Below, piece by piece: positions 1 through 5,511 of a stretch of DNA of 6,456 bases. The stretch's first letter is position 1. Each line of letters begins with the position of its first letter. The notes below the pieces were generated by a model. That model was given only the letters and a program-made list of their open reading frames with translations. It was not told the origin of the DNA and made no database searches. Source of the stretch: Christensenellaceae bacterium. Its GTDB lineage: Bacteria; Bacillota; Clostridia; Christensenellales; SZUA-584. The stretch is taken from assembly GCA_012719815.1 (NCBI GenBank), contig JAAXZP010000288.1:1-6456 (forward strand). Direction: 5' to 3'. The translations under genes and the position numbers were made by a program.

Positions 1-2
1 AC

Positions 3-227
3 CTTATCGATTCGGACGGCACGCTCAACGTAGCGGAAACCAGCACGCACGCGCCGGTTGGAGACGGCGTCATCGATTTTGACGTCGTGATACCGGCACT
101 GCTTGACATCGCCGGATATAAGGGTGACTGGTGGGCCATCGACCTGTGCGAATGGCCGGATGCTTGGAACGCCACCGCGCGGTGCAAGGCGTTTGTGGAC
201 GCTCTCAACGAAAAATACTGCAAATAA
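3..227 (+). CDS. Sugar phosphate isomerase/epimerase, TIM-barrel family, C-terminal fragment
   Basis: The reading frame is open from the left edge and ends at TAA 225-227, giving the last 74 residues of a protein whose start lies outside the window. The fragment resembles the C-terminal end of the xylose-isomerase-like / AP-endonuclease-2 TIM-barrel fold (Pfam PF01261). It begins LIDSDGT, typical of the strand following a His/Lys-x-Asp motif, then has a THAPVGDGVIDF segment equivalent to the conserved G-x-G-x-I-D-F turn, a helix (about residues 27-38), and a final strand WWAIDLCEWPDAW followed by the terminal helix. Family members interconvert ketoses, aldoses or inososes at metal sites. Where tagatose-3-epimerase-type members usually have a metal-binding Glu in the last strand, this fragment shows Asp (AID), although Glu follows three residues later. 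The next gene starts 23 nt downstream on the same strand, so the two are probably cotranscribed. The substrate cannot be inferred from this fragment. Confidence 0.8.
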   Translation, partial: LIDSDGTLNVAETSTHAPVGDGVIDFDVVIPALLDIAGYKGDWWAIDLCEWPDAWNATARCKAFVDALNEKYCK

Positions 228-232
228 TCGAT

Positions 233-242
233 AAGGAAGGAG
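233..242 (+). promoter_or_regulatory. Ribosome binding site of the dehydrogenase; fixes its start
   Basis: The sequence AAGGAAGGAG lies 8 nt before ATG 251. No comparable site precedes the in-frame ATG at 131, which lies inside the upstream gene. This selects 251 as the start. Confidence 0.75.
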
Positions 243-250
243 CTGTCACC

Positions 251-1339
251 ATGAAAGGAAAGATGAAGGCGCAGGTTTTCTACGAGCCTGAGGTGATGCG
301 GCTTGAGGAGATCGATATCCCCCAGATTGCAGACGATGAAGTGCTGGTCAAGGTGAAATACTGCGGTATCTGCGGCTCGGATATCTCGTATTATTACGGT
401 CACAGCCCTCTGGGAACCGCAGACGGGAAAGGCCCGCTGGTGCTGGGGCATGAATTCAGCGGCCAGGTGGTGGAAGTCGGCAAGATTCCGGCGGACAAGG
501 GCCTGTTCAAACCCGGCGATCGCGTGATCTGCAACCCCGTACAGCAGTGCAACGCCTGCGATATGTGCGCCGAGGGCAAGTTCAATCTTTGCGCCCACGG
601 CGTCGTGCCCGGCGTCTCGGTGAACGGCGCGTTCGCTGAATATTGCGTGATGAAATACACGCATCTGTACCATATGCCCGAAGGCATGACCTATAAGCAG
701 GCCTCCATCGTGGAGCCGCTGGCATGCGCCGCTTACGGCATGAAGAAGCTGGATGTGCAGCTGGGCGATTTCGTCACGGTGTTCGGTCCCGGGCCGATCG
801 GCAACATGATGGTGGCGATGGCCAAGGCGCGCGGCGCCTCCAAGGTGGCGCTGGTGGGCACCCGCGATTATCCTCTGGGCATCGGGAAAGAGTGCGGCGC
901 GGACTATATCATCAACATCCGCGACAAAAACTCTCCGAATTACACGGACGACATTGTCGGCAAGATATCCGAGCTGACTGGCGGGAAAATGTCCGAGCGG
1001 GTCATCGTTCCGACCAGCAACATGGAAGCGCTCCAAAAGGCGCTGGACGTGGCGGCGGGCGGCGCGACCATCGTCTATTTCGGCCTGCCGGGCGAGGGCG
1101 ACATGATACAGGTGCCGGCGCTGCGCAGCATACAGTCTGATATCAACATCCGGTTCGCATGGCTGGCGCCGCTGGTATGGCCCACGGCCATCAAGGCGGT
1201 GGCGGCGGGGATTATCGACACCGACAAGATATTCACGCATGAGTTCTCCCTGGAAGATGCGGAAAAAGGCATCATATTCATGAAGACGGGCCAGGGCGAC
1301 AAACTCAAAGGCGTCATCGCGGTAGACAGCTCAGAGTAA
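251..1339 (+). CDS. Zinc-dependent medium-chain alcohol/polyol dehydrogenase (sorbitol dehydrogenase-like)
   Basis: A 362-residue member of the MDR superfamily, expected to oxidise a secondary alcohol of a polyol or sugar to a ketone (or the reverse) in the cytoplasm. The GroES-like catalytic domain (about 1-150) has Cys38 in CGICGSD, His67-Glu68 in GHEF and Glu155 in VEPLA, which are the catalytic zinc set of sorbitol-type enzymes. Cys100, Cys103, Cys106 and Cys114 form the structural zinc lobe. The Rossmann domain carries GPGPIG at 179-184. The Asp that ends beta-2 in NAD-specific relatives is replaced by Gly203-Thr204-Arg205, which could favour NADP(H); that is inference. I chose ATG 251 because it has a strong ribosome binding site and a normal family N-terminus. 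The in-frame ATG 131 would overlap the upstream gene by about 97 nt and add 40 unrelated residues. Length is normal for the family. The exact substrate is unknown; threonine, galactitol-phosphate and iditol dehydrogenases share this architecture. Confidence 0.9.
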   Translation: MKGKMKAQVFYEPEVMRLEEIDIPQIADDEVLVKVKYCGICGSDISYYYGHSPLGTADGKGPLVLGHEFSGQVVEVGKIPADKGLFKPGDRVICNPVQQCNACDMCAEGKFNLCAHGVVPGVSVNGAFAEYCVMKYTHLYHMPEGMTYKQASIVEPLACAAYGMKKLDVQLGDFVTVFGPGPIGNMMVAMAKARGASKVALVGTRDYPLGIGKECGADYIINIRDKNSPNYTDDIVGKISELTGGKMSERVIVPTSNMEALQKALDVAAGGATIVYFGLPGEGDMIQVPALRSIQSDINIRFAWLAPLVWPTAIKAVAAGIIDTDKIFTHEFSLEDAEKGIIFMKTGQGDKLKGVIAVDSSE

Positions 1340-1343
1340 GCAG

Positions 1344-1391
1344 CTGCATAACAGGCGGGCATTGGCCTGCCCTCAGGACAATGCCCTGCAG
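1344..1391 (+). other. Strong intercistronic hairpin between dehydrogenase and kinase
   Basis: The core is an 8-bp perfect stem, GGGCATTG (1357-1364) with CAATGCCC (1379-1386). After one G/A mismatch it continues into a 4-bp stem, CCTG (1366-1369) with CAGG (1374-1377), capped by the tetraloop CCCT. An outer 5-bp pairing, CTGCA (1344-1348) with TGCAG (1387-1391), closes the base, with an 8-nt bulge on the 5' side. No T-tract follows, so this is not a canonical intrinsic terminator. An RNA-processing or mRNA-stabilising element that sets differential expression of the genes on either side is more likely. The pairing is seen directly; the function is inferred. Confidence 0.55.
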
Positions 1392-1443
1392 TGGTTACTC
1401 CGGGAAGCGAAGGCTTTAGGGGGTTAGTTTCCTGTACTCAAAA

Positions 1444-1450
1444 AGAGGTG
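1444..1450 (+). promoter_or_regulatory. Ribosome binding site supporting the GTG start of the kinase
   Basis: AGAGGTG lies 7 nt before GTG 1458. No in-frame ATG with a better site is near, and the GTG puts the phosphate-binding DVGT motif at the usual distance from the N-terminus. Confidence 0.65.
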
Positions 1451-1457
1451 ATTATAA

Positions 1458-2975
1458 GTGGCTGTGATCGGCCTTGATGTCGGCACAGCGGGCTGCAAGG
1501 CCACGGTAGTCCATGAGGACGGTACGGTTCTGGCGAGCGCCTATCGCCCGTACAGCCTGTCGGCGCCGGGGCCGGGTATGGCGGAGCTGCATCCACACGT
1601 GGTATGGCGCAGCGTATGCGCGGTTTTAGCCGAGGCGGCCCGCGGCCAGGATGTGCGTGCAATCGCGATTGCGTCGCTGGGGGAAAGCTTTGTCTGCCTG
1701 GACGAAAACGACGCGGTTTTGGCGCCCGCCCTGCTGTATTCCGACGTGCGCGGCGCGGATGAGGCGGAAGAAATAAAAAGCGCCATACCTTTGGAGGAGC
1801 TGTTCGCCATTACCGGCATGCCGCTCAATCCCATGTATACGCTGTGCAAGCTGCTATGGGCCAGAAAGCATGCCGATTATCTGAACCGCGCCCGGCGCAT
1901 CATGCTGTTCGGCGACTATATCGGGTATATGCTGACAGGCGAAGCGGCCATCGATTATTCACTGGCGTCGCGCACGCTGATGTTTGACGTGCGGGGCAAG
2001 CGCTGGGCGGACAGGATACTTAACCGGTTTGATATCGACGCGGGCCTGCTGTCGTCTCCGGTGCAAAGCGGTACGGCGGTGGGCAGGCTGCGGCGCAGTG
2101 TCGCCGAGGAACTGGGGATTCCTCCTTACGTGACACTGTATGCGGGAGCGCACGACCAGGTGTGCGCCGCGCTGGGGGCGGGCGTGCTGAACGCGGGAGA
2201 CTGTGTTGACGGCATGGGGACCAGCGAGTGCATCACCGCCGTTTTGAGCGAACAGCCCGACGTGCGGCGCATGCTGTCCAATATTTTTTGTCTCGAGCCG
2301 TACGCGGCGGGCGGATATATTACGCTCGCGTTTAATCCGGCAGCCGGCGCTGCAGTCAACTGGTACCGCGATACGATAGAGCGTGAGCGCAGCGCGGCCT
2401 GTGCGGCGGACGGGCGGGACATTTTTGCCGAAATGGAATCCGAGGGTCCGGATGGACCTACCCCGCTGCTGTTTCTGCCTCACCTGGCCGGTGCGGGCAC
2501 CCCGCACTTGTACCCGTTTTCTCGTGGCATGCTGGCGGGCCTCACCCTTTCCACCACGCGCGGAGAGCTATACAAAGCCTTCCTTGAAGGCATCTGCTTC
2601 GAGATACGGCTGAACGCAGAGCGGCTGGCGGATCTCGGGTCGAATATTCAAAAACTGATATGCGCAGGCGGCCTTTCCCGGTCCGACATACTGATGCAGA
2701 TCAAGGCGGATATTATGGGGATTCCGGTGACCCGGCTGGCCCAAAAGGAATCCGGCACGATGGGGCTTGCGATGCTGTGCCTGACGGCCGAGGGCGTTTA
2801 TGCCGATTATGCGCAGGCGGCGCGCACCATGGTGAAGACGGACCGAACGTTCGAGCCGGACCCCTCAAAAGTTCAGGTCTATGCGGAAAAATACCGCGCC
2901 TACAGCCGGATGTACTGGGCTGCAAAGGAAATGATGAAAGGAGAACGGCATGTCGCTGATCACATCGAGGGATGA
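1458..2975 (+). CDS. FGGY-family carbohydrate kinase with non-canonical sugar-binding motif
   Basis: A 505-residue cytoplasmic kinase that transfers the ATP gamma-phosphate to a sugar, most often a ketose. The N-terminal FGGY domain opens with GLDVGTAGCK (5-14), the phosphate-1 loop of the actin/hexokinase fold. The catalytic base is Asp233 in GAHDQ, the same position as in E. coli XylB. The C-terminal domain has the phosphate-2 region GTSE (255-258), the adenosine-site AGGLSRSD (403-410) and the FGGY signature around KESGTMGLAML (430-440). Length matches xylulokinases (about 480-510). However, the Q-M-H-G motif that contacts xylulose in XylB is replaced here by LGES (74-77), followed by LLYSDVR (92-98), so D-xylulose may not be the substrate despite the xylose isomerase nearby. 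Translation starts at GTG 1458. The 3' end overlaps the aldolase gene by 26 nt, which implies translational coupling. The class is certain; the substrate is open. Confidence 0.92.
   Translation: MAVIGLDVGTAGCKATVVHEDGTVLASAYRPYSLSAPGPGMAELHPHVVWRSVCAVLAEAARGQDVRAIAIASLGESFVCLDENDAVLAPALLYSDVRGADEAEEIKSAIPLEELFAITGMPLNPMYTLCKLLWARKHADYLNRARRIMLFGDYIGYMLTGEAAIDYSLASRTLMFDVRGKRWADRILNRFDIDAGLLSSPVQSGTAVGRLRRSVAEELGIPPYVTLYAGAHDQVCAALGAGVLNAGDCVDGMGTSECITAVLSEQPDVRRMLSNIFCLEPYAAGGYITLAFNPAAGAAVNWYRDTIERERSAACAADGRDIFAEMESEGPDGPTPLLFLPHLAGAGTPHLYPFSRGMLAGLTLSTTRGELYKAFLEGICFEIRLNAERLADLGSNIQKLICAGGLSRSDILMQIKADIMGIPVTRLAQKESGTMGLAMLCLTAEGVYADYAQAARTMVKTDRTFEPDPSKVQVYAEKYRAYSRMYWAAKEMMKGERHVADHIEG
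2937..2943 (+). promoter_or_regulatory. Ribosome binding site of the aldolase, inside the kinase gene
   Basis: AAAGGAG lies 6 nt before ATG 2950 and within the kinase coding sequence. It fixes the overlapping start and points to coupled translation of kinase and aldolase. Confidence 0.75.
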
Positions 2976-3912
2976 GGCGCTGGCCATCTACAAATCGGTG
3001 GAGCAGAAGAACGTCAGCATCGCGGTATTCTGCACCGCCAGCCACTGGAACGCGGAAGCGATACTGCTTGCGGCCGACCGGTACGCCCAGAAGCACGGCA
3101 TAAAGGATATACCGGTAAGCCTCGCGATGACGTTCAACTATTCGCATATGCCGCAGGCGCAGCGCGCGACGTATTCCCGGCGAGCCATCCAGGGCTTTGT
3201 GTCGGTGATGGAGCATGTGCGGGCGCTGTGCGCTGACAAGGATTCACCGTATTACAATGTCTGCGTGATGCCCCATCTGGACCACGCGGATCCTGAGGCC
3301 GACATCTGGGCGCTGACCGAAGGGACGAAATATCTCGCCAGCGTGATGTTCGATACGCAACGGTTCGACCTGCAGGAAAACATCGAGCGCACGGCGCGGT
3401 ATGTGGAGCAGTACGGCCATAAGGTGCTGGTGGAAGGCATAATAGACGTGCTGAAGGTCAGCGACGCCACGCAGTCGCGCAGCGGCGACGACTATGTGGA
3501 GCGGGCCCGACGGTTTGTGGGCGAAACCGGCGTGGACTTTCTGGTGGCGGACCTCGGGACCGAGCAGCAGTCCACTGCTTCGGGCGGCGCGGTTTACTTG
3601 AAGCAGCGCGCAATAGATCTGACGCGGGCACTGGGCCGGCGGATGCTGGTTTTGCACGGTACTTCGTGCCTGACGGAAGCACAGATGAACGGTTTAGCCG
3701 GAGACGGTGTCATACGTGTCAATCTGTGGACGAAGGTGGCGCGCGAGGCCGGGCAGTATGCGGCGGAGCGGCTGGCGTCGCGGCTGGATCGTATCCGGGC
3801 GGGGGATTTCGAAGCGTGCGAATCGCGCCAGTATCTCGACGATTCCATCGAGCACGTCGCGCAGAGTTTTGAGAAGTATCTCGGTTTGTTCGGATACAGC
3901 AACCTTGCGTAA
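2950..3912 (+). CDS. Divergent class II (metal-dependent) ketose-phosphate aldolase family protein
   Basis: A 320-residue TIM-barrel protein of the class II fructose-bisphosphate/tagatose-bisphosphate aldolase family (PF01116), which cleaves ketose (bis)phosphates to DHAP plus an aldehyde using zinc. The family order of motifs is preserved: HLDHA (109-113) with catalytic Asp111 and zinc ligand His112; the QENIERT helix (142-148, canonical EENIxxT); VEGI (161-164); TGVDFLV (193-199); LHG (235-237) with zinc ligand His236; and RVNLWT (256-261) with Asn258. Several normally fixed positions differ. GT-x-H-G, which supplies a zinc histidine, is GTEQ (203-206); the DGS loop is DTQ (135-137); HGGSG, which binds phosphate, is HGTSC (236-240). 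It may therefore act on another phosphorylated ketose, use altered metal ligation, or have lost aldolase activity. Its start lies within the kinase gene, so the two products are probably made together. Family assignment is firm; reaction and substrate are not. Confidence 0.8.
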   Translation: MSLITSRDEALAIYKSVEQKNVSIAVFCTASHWNAEAILLAADRYAQKHGIKDIPVSLAMTFNYSHMPQAQRATYSRRAIQGFVSVMEHVRALCADKDSPYYNVCVMPHLDHADPEADIWALTEGTKYLASVMFDTQRFDLQENIERTARYVEQYGHKVLVEGIIDVLKVSDATQSRSGDDYVERARRFVGETGVDFLVADLGTEQQSTASGGAVYLKQRAIDLTRALGRRMLVLHGTSCLTEAQMNGLAGDGVIRVNLWTKVAREAGQYAAERLASRLDRIRAGDFEACESRQYLDDSIEHVAQSFEKYLGLFGYSNLA

Positions 3913-3950
3913 AACGCGTTCGGCGCAGGCTGTTGCATTCGACCGATAAA

Positions 3951-3962
3951 TTAACCTGTTAA
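3951..3962. promoter_or_regulatory. Inverted repeat in AT-rich leader upstream of xylA (possible operator/promoter region)
   Basis: TTAAC-CT-GTTAA is a perfect 5-bp dyad in a conspicuously AT-rich stretch (about 3946-3976) between GC-rich genes. TATAAA at 3966-3971 resembles a -10 box, but no -35 hexamer lies 16-18 nt upstream; TTGCAT at 3933-3938 is too far from it. A regulated internal promoter for xylose isomerase is plausible but not demonstrated. The dyad does not match the long XylR operator I know from Bacillus. Confidence 0.3.
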
Positions 3963-3981
3963 ATATATAAATAAAGGATAA

Positions 3982-3988
3982 CGGAGGT
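3982..3988 (+). promoter_or_regulatory. Ribosome binding site of xylose isomerase
   Basis: CGGAGGT lies 7 nt before ATG 3996. It is the strongest Shine-Dalgarno match in the window and fits an abundant enzyme. Confidence 0.75.
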
Positions 3989-3995
3989 CAATCAC

Positions 3996-5315
3996 ATGAA
4001 AGAATACTTCCCGGGTATAAAGCGCGTGGAATACGCGGGCGACGAGAAGCGTACAGGGCTGTGCTTCCGCCATTACCAGCCGGATAAAATTGTAGCGGGC
4101 AGGCCGATGCGCGACCATCTGCGGTTTTCAATGGCGTATTGGCACAGTATCTGCAATGCCGGCAGGGATATGTTTGGGGCCGAAACGGCGGTGCGGTCCT
4201 GGACGGACACACCGGGCGCAATGAAGCTGGCGGAGGAGCGCGCTTATGCCGCGTTTGAGTTTCTGGATAAGATGGGGCTGGATTATTTCTGCTTCCACGA
4301 CCGGGACATCGCGCCGGAGGGGGAAACGCTGGCCGAAACCAATAAGAATCTCGACCACATGGTTCGCCTCATTAAAAAGCTGATGGCGGACACCGGCAAA
4401 AAACTGCTGTGGGGCACGGCATCGCTGTTTTATCACCCGCGGTATGTGCACGGCGCAGCCACCTCGCCCAACGCCGACGTGTTCGCGTATGCGGCGGCGC
4501 AGGTAAAAAAGGCGCTGGAGATCACCCTGGAGCTGGGCGGCGAAGGATACGTGTTCTGGGGCGGCCGCGAGGGCTATGAAACGCTGCTGAACACCGATAT
4601 GAAGCGGGAGCAGGACAACCTGGCGCGGTTCTTGCATATGGCTGTGGATTATGCCAAGGAGATCGGCTTTACCGGCCAGTTCCTGATCGAGCCCAAGCCT
4701 AAGGAACCCACCAAGCACCAATATGATTTTGATGTCGCTTCGGGCATCGCGTTCCTCAAAACGTACGGGCTGGATCAATACTTTAAGTTTAACATCGAGG
4801 CCAACCATGCCACGCTGGCCGGGCATACCTTCCAGCATGAGCTGCGCGTGGCGCGCATCAACGGGCTTTTGGGCTCTGTGGACGCCAATCAGGGCGATAT
4901 GCTGCTGGGCTGGGATACCGACCAGTTCCCCACGGACCTTTACACCACGACATTGTGCATGTACGAAGTGCTGAAAATGGGCGGCTTTACCAAAGGCGGG
5001 TTGAATTTTGACGCCAAGGTGCGGCGCGCTTCTCTGCAGCCTGACGATCTCTTCTACGCGCACGCTGCGGGCATGGACGCTTTCGCGCGCGGACTTGTTG
5101 TTGCGGACGCGCTGATACGCGACGGTTTCTTCGAGGAAATCCTGGAGAAACGCTACGCCAGCTATGAGACGGGCATCGGGCGCGAAATCACCGAAGGGCG
5201 CGCTGACTTCAAGTCGCTTGAAGCCTATATATTAAATAAGCGCGACATTCCCAACGAGTCCGGCCGTCAGGAGTATCTCGAAACGATATTGAACGAATAC
5301 ATACTGAAGGCCTAG
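3996..5315 (+). CDS. xylA: Xylose isomerase, class II
   Basis: A 439-residue protein of the length of class II xylose isomerases (EC 5.3.1.5, about 440), which interconvert D-xylose and D-xylulose, and also glucose and fructose, at a two-metal site in a TIM barrel; they work as cytoplasmic tetramers. The known active-site residues fall at their classical class II numbers: His101 and Asp104 in FCFHDRD; the VFWGGREGYE signature at 186-195; Glu232 and Lys234 in IEPKPKEP; Glu268 and His271 in IEANHA; Asp296; Asp307 and Asp309 in WDTDQ; and Asp339 in NFDAK. The protein looks complete and functional. The gene follows the aldolase after 83 nt of AT-rich DNA with its own strong ribosome binding site, so it may be expressed partly independently of the upstream genes. 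It is followed by a convergent minus-strand gene. Partnership with the atypical FGGY kinase upstream suggests a role in a wider sugar pathway, since that kinase lacks the usual xylulokinase motif. Confidence 0.97.
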   Translation: MKEYFPGIKRVEYAGDEKRTGLCFRHYQPDKIVAGRPMRDHLRFSMAYWHSICNAGRDMFGAETAVRSWTDTPGAMKLAEERAYAAFEFLDKMGLDYFCFHDRDIAPEGETLAETNKNLDHMVRLIKKLMADTGKKLLWGTASLFYHPRYVHGAATSPNADVFAYAAAQVKKALEITLELGGEGYVFWGGREGYETLLNTDMKREQDNLARFLHMAVDYAKEIGFTGQFLIEPKPKEPTKHQYDFDVASGIAFLKTYGLDQYFKFNIEANHATLAGHTFQHELRVARINGLLGSVDANQGDMLLGWDTDQFPTDLYTTTLCMYEVLKMGGFTKGGLNFDAKVRRASLQPDDLFYAHAAGMDAFARGLVVADALIRDGFFEEILEKRYASYETGIGREITEGRADFKSLEAYILNKRDIPNESGRQEYLETILNEYILKA

Positions 5316-5458
5316 AAGGAAAGCAGCCTGCGGCAAACTGGAAGTGTCAGCGATGTCGCGGAGTTTTTTGCCGTGTGCCTGACAATCGAAGCGCTGATCA
5401 GCAGGCGTTAGGAAACAGACAATTCGGCTGCTATGCCCCACATCCCTGATAGAAACAA
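5316..5458. other. Convergent intergenic spacer with no gene seen
   Basis: No supported coding region lies here. The segment contains a 10-bp palindrome GCTGATCAGC (5393-5402) and a weak possible stem, CGGCAAACT (5331-5339) with AGTTTTTTGCCG (5362-5373), which needs a 3-T bulge. Neither is convincing as a functional element on its own. Confidence 0.4.
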
Positions 5459-5498
5459 AGCAATAAGCCCTTAAGCGAACGCTTGAGGGCTTATTGCT
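5459..5498. terminator. Strong intrinsic terminator between convergent genes
   Basis: The left arm AGCAATAAGCCCTTAAGC (5459-5476) and right arm GCTTGAGGGCTTATTGCT (5481-5498) form an 18-bp stem with one wobble-type mismatch and the 4-nt loop GAAC. Read on the minus strand, the stem is followed by TTGTTTCT, a good U-tract placed 14 nt after the stop of the UroD-like gene. On the plus strand the U-rich tail is weaker (TTATTGCTGTCTCC), but the stem should still end transcription from xylA. It probably acts in both directions. Confidence 0.88.
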
Positions 5499-5511
5499 GT
5501 CTCCTGAAGGT

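Noticed and set aside
131..250. 40-codon N-terminal extension of the dehydrogenase from ATG 131
   Set aside because: It overlaps the coding end of the upstream isomerase, has no ribosome binding site, and adds residues foreign to the MDR family. ATG 251 has a strong site.
724..1140. 138-codon plus-strand frame within the dehydrogenase
   Set aside because: Shadow frame, Arg/Gly-rich, with no motifs; the dehydrogenase frame explains the DNA.
2713..3216. 167-codon minus-strand reading frame across the kinase-aldolase junction
   Set aside because: Both plus-strand genes here have family motifs; the antisense translation is low-complexity and Arg/Pro/His-rich, with no recognisable domain.
4128..5063. 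311-codon minus-strand reading frame opposite xylA
   Set aside because: It lies wholly inside a perfectly conserved xylose isomerase gene, and its translation shows no family motifs. It is a by-product of GC-rich codon use.
5331..5384. Possible plus-strand terminator or pseudoknot just after xylA
   Set aside because: The stems CGGCAAA/TTTGCCG and TGTCAG/CTGACA interleave and have long loops, and the T-run lies inside the structure rather than after it. The hairpin at 5459-5498 is far stronger.
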